The notes: generated by a model not told the origin, from the sequence alone. A stretch of DNA of 27,148 nucleotides from JAVZLH01 sp038883475 (GCA_038883475.1 JAVZMA010000019.1:1-27148); one strand, 5' to 3'. Counted from the stretch's first letter, positions 7,536-15,307 are shown. A program made the numbers and translations.

Positions 7536-8612
7536 TCACTTCCATCCAGCTGGTTTCTCGCCTAAAGCGAGCTTACAGAGGTCATGCATCATTATGGGTT
7601 TTATGCCCCTTTTTGCAACTGCTTCTGATAAGGAAGAGAAACATGCGGGGCAATTGAAAACACAGTATTCAGCTCCAGCCTTAACCATGTCTTCTACATT
7701 TCTTTTTTGCACATCGACAAAAAGGTCGTATCTTTGTAATCCTCTGATAATGCCACCACAACATAGAGCGTTCTCCCCGTCATATTTTCTTTCAACTCTC
7801 TGCGCTCCTACAAGGCTGAAAATGTCGTCTACGAAGTGCTCTTTGTCAGGAGTCAATCTGGTTGAACAGTTTCGCTGGTATGCCACCTTTATGTTCAGCG
7901 GCTTTATCTCCCCTTCATGTTCCTTCAGCTTATTATAGAGGTACTCGAAAAGGTGAATGGGTTTGAAGGGAACCTCGATGCCGTAGGCTGGCGCATACGA
8001 GGTTAAGGTTGAATAACACTCATCGTGAAAGAATATTACTTCTTTAAAGCCGTGTCTAGCAATATTCTCTATTATCCCTGGAAGCCTCTCTCTTATCAAA
8101 GAAGGCTTTCCAAAGTGGAGGTATGCAAGTTGACAGAAGAAATATCTTCCTAAAATTATGGAGACGTTTTCGAAGAGTTTTCCCTGAATTGAACTTACGT
8201 ATTCCGGAAAAAGGCAGAGGGATATAACTGGTTCCTTCGCGTCCCAAAATTGTTGAATATCTTTCCTTCCTGGAACGCCGATGTTAACCCATTGTTTTAC
8301 AATGGGTTTAGGCATTGGAAGTATGCCCTTTTTCTCTTGAAGATCCGTGATTAAATAAAACGGGTGGTTTCCCCTTTTGCAGTATTCTTCGCATGCGTAA
8401 CATGTTGCGCATTCATTTAGCACGAAAGAGTCTTCGCCGTTGATTAGTTTTTCCATTTCTGATTTGGCTGTTTCTCTGTTTATGTTTATGTATTGGCATT
8501 TAACGAGGCAATCATATGTTGGGCATGTTGTGCATAGATTTTTATCAAATCTTAATTTTGAATTAAACGTTTTGAGTCCCTCCCTTACGTTGACGAATAT
8601 GAAGCGTTGCAT
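7536..8612 (-). CDS. Fe-S/CCG-domain oxidoreductase subunit, second type
   Basis: 358 residues. N-terminal cluster motifs are C27, C30, C35, C39 (CTTCPTYDCLVKC) and C68, C71, C74, C78 (CATCYACEEYC), which suits two 4Fe-4S clusters. The C-terminal CCG region is intact: C249, CC at 284-285 (ALCCGGI) and CPAC with C321 and C324. An earlier CCG-like region is reduced to single cysteines at about 133, 160 and 199, without a CC pair. It differs strongly from the other CCG protein at 5000-6151, so the operon encodes two unlike Fe-S modules around one FAD subunit. It starts 24 bases after the C_GCAxxG_C_C gene and probably belongs to the same transcript. Electron transfer is inferred; the acceptor is unknown. 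Confidence 0.82.
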   Translation of the reverse strand: MQRFIFVNVREGLKTFNSKLRFDKNLCTTCPTYDCLVKCQYININRETAKSEMEKLINGEDSFVLNECATCYACEEYCKRGNHPFYLITDLQEKKGILPMPKPIVKQWVNIGVPGRKDIQQFWDAKEPVISLCLFPEYVSSIQGKLFENVSIILGRYFFCQLAYLHFGKPSLIRERLPGIIENIARHGFKEVIFFHDECYSTLTSYAPAYGIEVPFKPIHLFEYLYNKLKEHEGEIKPLNIKVAYQRNCSTRLTPDKEHFVDDIFSLVGAQRVERKYDGENALCCGGIIRGLQRYDLFVDVQKRNVEDMVKAGAEYCVFNCPACFSSLSEAVAKRGIKPIMMHDLCKLALGEKPAGWK

Positions 8613-8636
8613 TAAAATTCTTTCGGGACAATTTGC

Positions 8637-9161
8637 CTATTTACATGAAGTATTTTTTGTCGCTTCTTTCTCCCACTCATCTAAAATAATAATTGTTGCC
8701 ATTCCAGCGGCGGTTCCTACAACCTTTGAGCAGTAATCCACCATGCCGAATTCTATCGCCTCATTGAATTCCTTTCTATCCAAAAGATTGAACGTTCGAC
8801 CCATCAGCGATTTTTGCAGTTCAGAACATCGGCAAGTGCCATATTTCTCAACGAATTGATCATGCAGTTTTCTCGCTAACAAATAGGATTTCATGGGTTT
8901 GAGCATATCTTCAAAATCTTTGCGTTCCCGACCGAAAAGATAGCTTATTGCCATGGCGCCGCCCATTAAGGCGCCGCAAGTGCCGTTTCCGGTTAATCCT
9001 AATCCATCAGCTAATCCGCTCGCTGCCTTAAAAACGTCGTCGTTCTTGATGCCTAACGCTTCAAAAATACCTGCGATGGTGGTCTGAGCGCATCCCGTGC
9101 ATTTCTTTTCAAATTCTTCAGCAAGTTTAGAGGCTTTACTTGCGATTTCCTCTTTTTCCAT
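8637..9161 (-). CDS. C_GCAxxG_C_C family redox protein
   Basis: 174 residues from the ATG at 9161. The family motif is clear: C21-x2-C24-A in CTGCAQTTIAG, then C62 in GTCGALMGG, C110 and C112 in GTCRC, and C144. Proteins of this type (PF09719-like) are small, helical and probably bind a metal, cluster or thiol pair; they often lie beside oxidoreductase genes, and their biochemical role is poorly known. The frame reaches a TTG at 9176, but the ATG fits better with the TATA box at 9197-9204. It is the first gene of a four-gene operon with two Fe-S/CCG proteins and a FAD dehydrogenase, so an electron-transfer or maturation role in that complex is the reasonable inference. Confidence 0.82.
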   Translation of the reverse strand: MEKEEIASKASKLAEEFEKKCTGCAQTTIAGIFEALGIKNDDVFKAASGLADGLGLTGNGTCGALMGGAMAISYLFGRERKDFEDMLKPMKSYLLARKLHDQFVEKYGTCRCSELQKSLMGRTFNLLDRKEFNEAIEFGMVDYCSKVVGTAAGMATIIILDEWEKEATKNTSCK

Positions 9162-9196
9162 TATGGATCTTCTCAAAGACTTATTGCAATACTTGT

Positions 9197-9204
9197 TTTA
9201 AAAG
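9197..9204 (-). promoter_or_regulatory. TATA box for the redox operon
   Basis: Reads TTTTAAAA in either direction, preceded on the minus strand by a purine-rich GAAAGC resembling BRE. It is about 36-43 nt from the ATG at 9161, the right distance for a leader of roughly 15 nt. No other comparable promoter is evident inside the four-gene cluster. Confidence 0.5.
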
Positions 9205-9327
9205 CTTTCAGTTTTTAGGTGCTTGAACCTTTTATGTTCAGTCATTGTTTACGATTCAAATTCTTGTCAACAGAAATTCCAAAAAATTAAATAACGCTAC
9301 CGTCCCTAACATAGATTTTGGGGCTTT

Positions 9328-9732
9328 ATGGGGGAAAAAGCTGGTTACATTCTAAGGATAGCAACAAAACAGTGGGTTATTCAGGTTTTTAACACGGCTA
9401 TATATTACACGGGTGCTAGAAGAAAATGGAAGCCTGGGCAAACCATAATTTTTGTGCACAAAACCAGTGGTGGAGATTCCATCATTGGATATGGAGTCAT
9501 CGGCAACATTTACGGTTTAGATGAACTTTCTGAAGAGGAGAGGCGCGAATGCGAAAGGAATGGTTGGAAAGCAGCTATCGAATTCAAATATGTTAAGGAG
9601 TTTGAGAAGGCATTGCCGCTAAAGGAAACTGTTTTGAGGAAAATTGATGCTCGTGGAAAATTTCTTCATGGGCTACCGCTCAGCAACGAGCAGATAGAAT
9701 CTGTTATAAGCCAAGCTGAAAGTTCACAGTAA
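9328..9732 (+). CDS. PUA/EVE-like domain protein (probably DUF365)
   Basis: 134 residues. The pattern of a compact beta-barrel with WKPGQTIIFVHKT followed by GYGVIGNIYGLDEL and a C-terminal helical region resembles the archaeal DUF365 group, related to the EVE/ASCH/PUA fold that binds modified nucleobases or RNA. That assignment is from pattern memory, not alignment. A likely promoter element, AATTAAATAA after a CCAAAA tract, lies at about 9284-9293, leaving a short leader. It is divergent from the redox operon and convergent with the radical SAM gene, so it stands alone. A nucleic-acid binding role is inferred from fold only. Confidence 0.6.
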   Translation: MGEKAGYILRIATKQWVIQVFNTAIYYTGARRKWKPGQTIIFVHKTSGGDSIIGYGVIGNIYGLDELSEEERRECERNGWKAAIEFKYVKEFEKALPLKETVLRKIDARGKFLHGLPLSNEQIESVISQAESSQ

Positions 9733-9741
9733 GAGTACGCG

Positions 9742-10371
9742 CTACCAGAAGCCGCCTATATACTCCCTCAGCCTAAACCGCACTCCAAATTCCCGCGAAA
9801 TTTCCTCCACTTTCGCAATGTCAACCTCTGGAACAGCCACAACCGTTATTTCAACATCAAAGTTTTCCTTTGCTTTTTTGACAAATTCTAGAATGCTTTC
9901 GAAGGCATCGTTGAAGGCCGGGCGACATATTTGGTTGTATGTTTCCTTGTTGTGGGCGTTTAGGCTTACGCTTATTCTGTTTACTCCAGCCTCTTTGAGC
10001 TCCCTTAAAACATCTCGATTTTCGTTTAAAAGGAAACATTGACCGTTTGTGTCTAACCGTATATCAACGATTTTCCCATAGTATCGCTTTATCCAACGCG
10101 TGACTTCTAACATGCAGTTAAGCCTTTCCGTGGGTTCGCCGAAACCGCAGAAGACAATTTCCTTCCAATTTTTCATGTTTATGAAATTTTGAAGTTCGCC
10201 TATCACATCATCAACTGACGGTTCACTTTGAAGTTTGAGGTTGAAACCGCCGACGCCGTTCATGAAATTTCTTAGGCAGAAGTAGCAGTTGTTGTGACAT
10301 TTGTTTGTTATGTTAAGGTAAAGCGTATTTCCAAGCCAGTAAACAACGCTTGGGCTCTTGCGAGTGTTCAT
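9742..10371 (-). CDS. TatD-associated radical SAM protein
   Basis: 209 residues, short for the superfamily. The radical SAM cluster motif is C25-x3-C29-x2-C32 (KCHNNCYFC), with the SAM-binding GEPT at 78-81 (GFGEPTER) and an LDTNG strand further on. The length and the opening segment YWLGNTLYLNITNKC match the radical SAM family found beside or fused to TatD nucleases (TIGR04038-like). No TatD gene is in this window. The ATG is preceded by AAGGA about five bases upstream. It is divergent from pyrG, and the two share one intergenic TATA-like sequence. The substrate of this family is not established. Confidence 0.8.
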   Translation of the reverse strand: MNTRKSPSVVYWLGNTLYLNITNKCHNNCYFCLRNFMNGVGGFNLKLQSEPSVDDVIGELQNFINMKNWKEIVFCGFGEPTERLNCMLEVTRWIKRYYGKIVDIRLDTNGQCFLLNENRDVLRELKEAGVNRISVSLNAHNKETYNQICRPAFNDAFESILEFVKKAKENFDVEITVVAVPEVDIAKVEEISREFGVRFRLREYIGGFW

Positions 10372-10407
10372 TTGCGTTCCTTAGATAAGATAGTCAGTGC
10401 AAAAAAG

Positions 10408-10416
10408 TTATATTAA
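10408..10416. promoter_or_regulatory. Shared TATA element between the radical SAM gene and pyrG
   Basis: TTATATTAA, which reads TTAATATAA on the other strand. It is about 40 nt upstream of the pyrG ATG and 37 nt upstream of the radical SAM ATG, so it is well placed for both directions. It is the only strong AT-rich box in the 86-base divergent region. Confidence 0.5.
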
Positions 10417-10457
10417 TACTGTTTGAGAGGTTTAGGTTATTGCGAGGCAAAACGGGT

Positions 10458-12086
10458 ATGGTTAAATATATTTTTGTAACGGGCGGCGTGTTAAGCTCGG
10501 TTGGTAAGGGAATTTTAACTTCCTCCATAGGGAAGATGCTTCAGACAAGAGGCTTAAAAGTCACAGCCATAAAAATTGACCCTTACGTAAATGTTGACGC
10601 TGGAACAATGAACCCCTACATGCACGGCGAGGTTTACGTGACGGATGATGGGGGAGAAACAGACCTTGATTTGGGCTGGTATGAACGTTTTCTTGATTTA
10701 AACTTGCGGAAGGAAAACAACATCACAACTGGCTTGGTGTATAAAGCGGTTATTGAAAAGGAAAGACGTGGCGACTTCTTGGGAAGATGCGTTCAAATTG
10801 TGCCACATGTTACAAACGAAATTAAAAGCCGCATTCGGGCGGTTGCAAAGGCTTCAGATGTTGATGTTGTCTTAACAGAGGTCGGCGGCACAGTTGGCGA
10901 CATTGAAGGCTTGCCCTTCCTTGAAGCTATTCGCCAAATGCGCCTAGAAGAGGGCTTTGAAAACACGTTGTACGTGCATGTGGCTTTGGTTCCAGTTTTA
11001 GACGTTACAAAAGAGTTGAAAACTAAGCCGTTGCAACACAGTGTTAATGAACTGCGGCGCATCGGCATCCAACCGGACATCATAGTTGCCAGAAGCCCGA
11101 AGATGATAGATGCTGAAGCTTTAAGGAAAATTGCCTTGTTTGGAACAATTCCAGAAAACGCTGTCTTCTGCTCCTACAATGTCGAATCCATCTATCAAGT
11201 TCCGTTAATTTTGGACGAACAGGGAATGGGAGACTTCATATGTAAACGACTAGGCTTTCCGGAGCGAAAACAAGACTTCAGGGAATGGAAGAAGTTCGTG
11301 GATGCAGTTTTAAACCCAGAACACGAGGTGAAAATCGCCTTAGTTGGCAAGTATGCTGGGTTAGCAGACAGTTACGTCAGCATGAACGAGGCTCTACGCC
11401 ATGGAGGGGCAGCATGCAAAACAAAGATAAACATTACTTACATAGAGGCTGAAGAGTTTGAAAAAACCCCGAAAAAAATAGAGACTCTGAAGGGTTTTGA
11501 CGGAATATTCGTTCCCTACGGGTTTGGTCCAAGAGGCACTGAGGGAAAGATGATGGCGATTCGCTTCGCGAGAGAAAACGACATTCCGTTTTTGGGGATA
11601 TGCTACGGCTTTCAGCTTGCAGTAATAGAGTTTGCACGAAACGTCTGCGGCTTAAAAGAAGCAAACAGCAAAGAAATAGACCCTAATACGCCTCACCCGG
11701 TCATTGACTTAATGCCAGAACAACGCGACATAGAGTATAAAGGGGCTACAATGCGTTTGGGAGCACACAAAATTTTGGTGGAGCCTGACACCATAGCGTA
11801 TATGCTTTATAAAAGCAGCGAAATTTTTGAGCGCCACCGTCACAGGTTTGAAGTTAACCTGGACTACTTGAAGACCTTAAAGGAGCATGGCATGGTTTTT
11901 TCGGGGAAAAGCACGGATGGCAGAAGAATGGAAATTCTGGAACTTCCAGACCACTACTTCTTTTTTGCCTCACAATTCCACGGCGAATTCAAAAGCCGCC
12001 CAGGAAGACCAGACCCTGAATACTACGGTTTCGTTAAGGCGTGTTTAGATAGAAAATTGGGGAAGCCCAAACCAGAGTTTCAGTAA
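10458..12086 (+). CDS. pyrG: CTP synthase
   Basis: 542 residues, close to the E. coli length. The N-terminal synthetase domain begins MVKYIFVTGGVLSSVGKG, with the P-loop-like ATP site, and contains the usual VDAGTMNPYMHGEV segment. The C-terminal class I glutaminase domain has the nucleophile Cys382 in LGICYGFQ and the His508/Glu510 pair in QFHGEFKSRPGRPDPEY. It makes CTP from UTP with ATP and glutamine. The frame opens at a TTG at 10440, but the family always begins at the MVKYIF methionine (10458), and GAGG lies about 10 nt before it. Two small deviations are visible: YGFQ instead of LGMQ, and HGE instead of the common HPE. It overlaps the convergent CBS gene by 7 bp. Confidence 0.97.
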   Translation: MVKYIFVTGGVLSSVGKGILTSSIGKMLQTRGLKVTAIKIDPYVNVDAGTMNPYMHGEVYVTDDGGETDLDLGWYERFLDLNLRKENNITTGLVYKAVIEKERRGDFLGRCVQIVPHVTNEIKSRIRAVAKASDVDVVLTEVGGTVGDIEGLPFLEAIRQMRLEEGFENTLYVHVALVPVLDVTKELKTKPLQHSVNELRRIGIQPDIIVARSPKMIDAEALRKIALFGTIPENAVFCSYNVESIYQVPLILDEQGMGDFICKRLGFPERKQDFREWKKFVDAVLNPEHEVKIALVGKYAGLADSYVSMNEALRHGGAACKTKINITYIEAEEFEKTPKKIETLKGFDGIFVPYGFGPRGTEGKMMAIRFARENDIPFLGICYGFQLAVIEFARNVCGLKEANSKEIDPNTPHPVIDLMPEQRDIEYKGATMRLGAHKILVEPDTIAYMLYKSSEIFERHRHRFEVNLDYLKTLKEHGMVFSGKSTDGRRMEILELPDHYFFFASQFHGEFKSRPGRPDPEYYGFVKACLDRKLGKPKPEFQ

Positions 12087-12511
12087 GAACGACGATAGGG
12101 TCTAACTATTTCCTCGAGAACCGAAAGCAACGCTGGCATCTTAAACACTATGTCAGTAAAAGTCAATATGCCAACAAGCTTGTCATCGCTCATAACAGGC
12201 AATCGCTTAACCTTCTTCTTTGCCATAAGCTTTGCAGCTTCTTCAATGCTTGCCATCTCGTTTATGGCTACTACTGGGCTTGTCATAATCTGCCTTGCAG
12301 TTAAGGTTTCAGGAGCTAATGACGGACCCACAAGCCTCCTCAGAATGTCGCGTTCTGTGATTATGCCCACTGGTCTTTCGCCCTGAACAACTATTATGGA
12401 GCCTATGTCAAACTTGTTCATTGTGGCTACAACTTCCTTCACGCTTGTGTCTGGGCGCACAACTTTAACGTCTTTTGACATAACGTCTCTAACGAGAACT
12501 ATGCTTGCCAC
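12080..12511 (-). CDS. CBS-domain pair protein
   Basis: 143 residues made of two CBS motifs and little else: about 8-62 (VRDVMSKDVKVV to ITERDILRRL) and about 73-128 (ARQIMTSPVVAI to LTFTDIVFKM). Such stand-alone pairs bind adenine nucleotides or SAM and regulate partner enzymes. The start is a GTG with GGAGG about eight bases upstream. An AATTATAGC-type promoter lies around 12548-12560. The gene ends inside the last codons of pyrG, on the opposite strand. A regulatory link to pyrG is possible from position only; CBS proteins of this kind are scattered through archaeal genomes. Confidence 0.9.
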   Translation of the reverse strand: MASIVLVRDVMSKDVKVVRPDTSVKEVVATMNKFDIGSIIVVQGERPVGIITERDILRRLVGPSLAPETLTARQIMTSPVVAINEMASIEEAAKLMAKKKVKRLPVMSDDKLVGILTFTDIVFKMPALLSVLEEIVRPYRRSY

Positions 12512-12645
12512 AGATTTTGCCTCCGAACATGCCTAAAGTCTATGTGCTATAATTTATTTGTTTTCGTGCACACGCAATGTTATAGACTGAAAACTGCGCA
12601 GTTTAAAGGCTTGTTTTCAAATATTATATTCGAGGATGCATAACA

Positions 12646-13155
12646 ATGGGCGAAGACAACGACGCAGTTACCAAAGGCTTTCGCAACAGATTAGAAAAAG
12701 CTGCAAGCTACGGTGAAATTTGGGAAGTTGTAAAAGACACCGTGACTTCTGCCCTAAATCTCCGCAGAGGCGGAATGATGCTTTTCCTAGACGATTTACC
12801 GCTTCAGCTTGGCGCTTACCACCCTGTCGGCACCAACAACATTGTTTTAAACAGGAGGCTTGTTGAAATCATTGAAGCTTCAATAAAAAACAAGCAAGTT
12901 GTTAATGCCTTAATCTACAACTTGCTTTTACACGAGTATCTGCATGCTTTAGGCGCCTTTTCAGAAGTGAAAACTAGAAGGCTTGTGTATGAAATTGCGA
13001 GAAAATGTTTTGGAGAAAATCACATTGCCACTCTCATTGCAGAGAAAACACCGTGGGCTTTGCTTGAAGCTGTTCCTTTGGGTCGTGTTGACGCTAAAAA
13101 ACGTGTTATGGAAATAGTGAAAGATTTCGAGAAAACAGACAAATACATAGTCTAA
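12646..13155 (+). CDS. Putative zinc metalloprotease-like protein (HEXXH)
   Basis: 169 residues. The one recognisable motif is LLHEYLHALG at 94-103, with H96, E97 and H100 in HEXXH order and a glycine after it, as in zincins. A third ligand is not certain; His125 in GENHIATL is one candidate. No signal peptide or membrane segment is visible, so it should be cytoplasmic. GAGGATG lies about nine bases before the ATG. I do not recognise a named family. The gene stands alone between the CBS gene (divergent) and the GH3-like gene (same strand, 47 bases on, with its own TATA). Peptidase activity is inferred from the motif; a non-catalytic metal protein is the alternative. Confidence 0.6.
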   Translation: MGEDNDAVTKGFRNRLEKAASYGEIWEVVKDTVTSALNLRRGGMMLFLDDLPLQLGAYHPVGTNNIVLNRRLVEIIEASIKNKQVVNALIYNLLLHEYLHALGAFSEVKTRRLVYEIARKCFGENHIATLIAEKTPWALLEAVPLGRVDAKKRVMEIVKDFEKTDKYIV

Positions 13156-13163
13156 ACTAACGT

Positions 13164-13171
13164 ATATAAAC
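13164..13171 (+). promoter_or_regulatory. TATA box for the GH3-family gene
   Basis: TATATAAA begins about 39 nt before the ATG at 13203. The gene lacks a clear Shine-Dalgarno and probably has a leader near 10 nt. Confidence 0.5.
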
Positions 13172-13202
13172 TAAGCTTTGCAAATTATCTTCTGCATCGA
13201 AA

Positions 13203-14330
13203 ATGTTTCAAAAAGAAAACGTTCTGGAGTCCATAGTTGATTCATGGTATGACTCTTTAAAGAAACCAGAGAACCATCAAAAACTGGTTTTGGAAAGGTT
13301 AGTTAGCCAATATTCTAAAACCCGTTACGGACAAGTTCATAACGCTTCTCAGATTAGGGATTTAGATGATTTTAGGCGCAATTTTCCAGTTGTAAATTAT
13401 AACGCTCTTACCCCATATTTTACAGAAGTTGTAAAAGGAGACTATTCAGCCATTTTTCCAGAGCCTGTTTTGTGCTGGGTCATGACTAGGGGGTCTACGG
13501 GTAAGGCAAAAGTTCTTCCAGTAACCAAAACCCACATTGAGCAAATCTTTGTTTGTGGAGCGCGGGCGCTAGTAAATTATGTTTTGAGAAAACGGGATTT
13601 TGAATTGTTGAGTGGAAGAATTATCAACTTGAATTTTCCATCCAATGTCCACACCATGACGGTTAACGGGAAAGAAGTCAACTATGGCTATAGCTCTGGC
13701 ACCTATGCTAAGCTTAATCCCATGCTTAACGAACTCAGCCTCATTCCACGCCAAGAAGAAATAGACGCTTTAGGCGCTGGCATCGGCAGAAGCGATTGGG
13801 AGCAAAGATTTGAGCTAGCCTATCAAAAAGCGTTGAAAGAGAATGTGACTGCTGCCATGGGTGTTACGCCCATAATTCTTGCTTTTGCAAGGTACATGAA
13901 AAGGAAGCATGGGAAGAAACCTAAAGATGTTTGGAATGTTCGCGCGCTTTTCTGCACGAGCGTGAGAAAAATTCAATTTAGGTATGCGCCGAAACTTCGG
14001 GAATTTTATGGAAACGTTCCGGTGATTGAGATTTACAGCGCCACAGAAGGAGTTTTTGGACAACAATATGATGACTTGCCGTATATTTCACCCAACTATG
14101 ACACATACTTGTTTGAAGTTGAAACAAGCCAAGGCATCAAAATGTTACATGAGCTTAAGCGAGGAGAATGGGGCAAACTCATCATTTCCTCCTGCTTGTT
14201 TCCAAGATATGAAATTGGAGACTTGATAGAGACTGCTGGAAAAGGCTATTTTCGCGTCATTGGACGAGACCAGTTCTTGACGCGTATGGAACATAGGCTT
14301 TATAGGCTTTTTCTCGGATGGTTAACCTAA
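13203..14330 (+). CDS. GH3-family acyl-adenylating enzyme, short form
   Basis: 375 residues. It belongs to the GH3 auxin-responsive branch of the adenylate-forming superfamily. The ATP-binding motif is TRGSTGKAK (95-103). The second motif appears as YSATEG in VIEIYSATEG and the third as YEIGDLIE near 340. Plant and bacterial GH3 enzymes adenylate a carboxylic acid and join it to an amino acid. Their C-terminal subdomain of 150 or more residues is missing: the protein ends about 35 residues after the GD motif at RLFLGWLT. The next gene on the opposite strand overlaps its last 4 bp, so there is no room for a lost domain and no sign of a frameshift. The substrate is unknown, and the reaction may stop at adenylation or thioester formation. 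Confidence 0.78.
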   Translation: MFQKENVLESIVDSWYDSLKKPENHQKLVLERLVSQYSKTRYGQVHNASQIRDLDDFRRNFPVVNYNALTPYFTEVVKGDYSAIFPEPVLCWVMTRGSTGKAKVLPVTKTHIEQIFVCGARALVNYVLRKRDFELLSGRIINLNFPSNVHTMTVNGKEVNYGYSSGTYAKLNPMLNELSLIPRQEEIDALGAGIGRSDWEQRFELAYQKALKENVTAAMGVTPIILAFARYMKRKHGKKPKDVWNVRALFCTSVRKIQFRYAPKLREFYGNVPVIEIYSATEGVFGQQYDDLPYISPNYDTYLFEVETSQGIKMLHELKRGEWGKLIISSCLFPRYEIGDLIETAGKGYFRVIGRDQFLTRMEHRLYRLFLGWLT

Positions 14331-14719
14331 GGCATCGGATTTCTTTTTTTAGCCGTTGTCATAGCGTAAAAGGCGCCGAAAATCAATATGATTCCAACGG
14401 CTATCAGGAATATAGCCCAAAGAATCTCTCTTACTTTGACGTCGATTATGCCAGTTATTTGAAGATATGAGGTTAAACCGATAATTATGAGGATTAACCC
14501 CCCTATTATTAAGGCTAAGAAGGAAAACTCACTTTTCTCGTGTTTTTCTTCCTTTTCCCTCTTTTCGTGTTTCTCATGCTTCTCAGCTTTTTCACCTCTG
14601 CTCGGTCTAGCCTCTTGCTGTACGGCAGAAAACGCTTGGGCTTTTAGTGGTGCTCCGCATTTTGGGCAAAAAACCATTTCCTCGCTTACTTTGTTGCCGC
14701 ATTTTTTACATGTTGACAA
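14327..14719 (-). CDS. Zinc-ribbon membrane protein
   Basis: 130 residues. An N-terminal zinc ribbon has C4, C7, C18 and C21 (CKKCGN, then FCPKCGA). A charged linker at about 42-63 is almost entirely Glu, Lys and His (EKHEKHEKREKEEKHEK). Two hydrophobic helices follow at about 66-88 and 97-120, with a short basic tail. The start is TTG at 14719, supported by AAGGTGA four bases upstream. This domain order is common in archaea and function is unknown. It overlaps the GH3-like gene by 4 bp at the 3' end. Confidence 0.72.
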   Translation of the reverse strand: MSTCKKCGNKVSEEMVFCPKCGAPLKAQAFSAVQQEARPSRGEKAEKHEKHEKREKEEKHEKSEFSFLALIIGGLILIIIGLTSYLQITGIIDVKVREILWAIFLIAVGIILIFGAFYAMTTAKKRNPMP

Positions 14720-14779
14720 TCTTTCACCTTTTAATAGCTCATAATATCGAACCTCGAGTATTTAAGAAGTGTTATATGG

Positions 14780-15307
14780 GTGGTCACCAGAATATCATGC
14801 GGAGACTGTAATGCATGGTTAACGGGTTCTCGGCAGTACAATGAAAGTTTTGTCAGTGCATTTTCATTCGGTGTCTTCCTAATTCTGCTCGGCGCAATTT
14901 TTATAGCTACTCCAAACTTTTTCGACAAACTTTCAGCCTTCTTCATGGACTTTGACATTGTTCAAGTCTCCAATACTGGAATCTATTTTCCAGCACCTAA
15001 AAACCCAGCAAACCACATAACCGTGTATTCAGCTGCTAGTCAATTTTGCCTTGCATGGGGAATATTCCTCATAGCACTGTTATGCTTCAGAATTTTTGCT
15101 CATTCACCTTTGCATAAGAAGGCGGAGAACTTTTCAGACATTGTTGTTTGGCTTGGAGGCGCTGTTTTGATAACAAGTTTTCTTAACGAGGGAACAACAG
15201 CGAGCGTGTGGTTCGCTTTCTGGGCTTCGGTGATAACTCTTATTGGGGTTTCTTTAATTGTTAGAGCTTTAATTCTGGCGGCATTTAGACCTCGTAAAAT
15301 ACGGTAA
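14780..15307 (+). CDS. Hypothetical four-helix membrane protein with CxxC near the N-terminus
   Basis: 175 residues from a GTG. Four hydrophobic segments are visible at about 22-46, 84-106, 120-140 and 144-168. Residues 7-10 (CGDC) form a CxxC near the N-terminus. The loop between helices 1 and 2 is long and polar (about 47-83) and may be outside the membrane. TATTTAAG at about 14759 is a possible promoter but lies close to the start, so the exact start is uncertain; no later ATG, GTG or TTG is in frame for more than 30 codons. I do not recognise the family, and neighbours give no clue. Confidence 0.5.
   Translation: MVTRISCGDCNAWLTGSRQYNESFVSAFSFGVFLILLGAIFIATPNFFDKLSAFFMDFDIVQVSNTGIYFPAPKNPANHITVYSAASQFCLAWGIFLIALLCFRIFAHSPLHKKAENFSDIVVWLGGAVLITSFLNEGTTASVWFAFWASVITLIGVSLIVRALILAAFRPRKIR

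Noticed and set aside
10440..10457. TTG start extending CTP synthase by six residues
   Set aside because: PyrG proteins begin at the MVKYIF methionine and a GAGG site precedes the ATG at 10458.
13203..14330. Frameshifted or truncated GH3 pseudogene
   Set aside because: The frame closes naturally and the downstream bases encode a convincing zinc-ribbon membrane gene on the other strand, so no remnant of a C-terminal lobe is present.
14532..14590. Repeat array in the zinc-ribbon gene
   Set aside because: It is the coding sequence of a Glu-Lys-His linker, imperfect and in frame; not a CRISPR or tandem repeat element.
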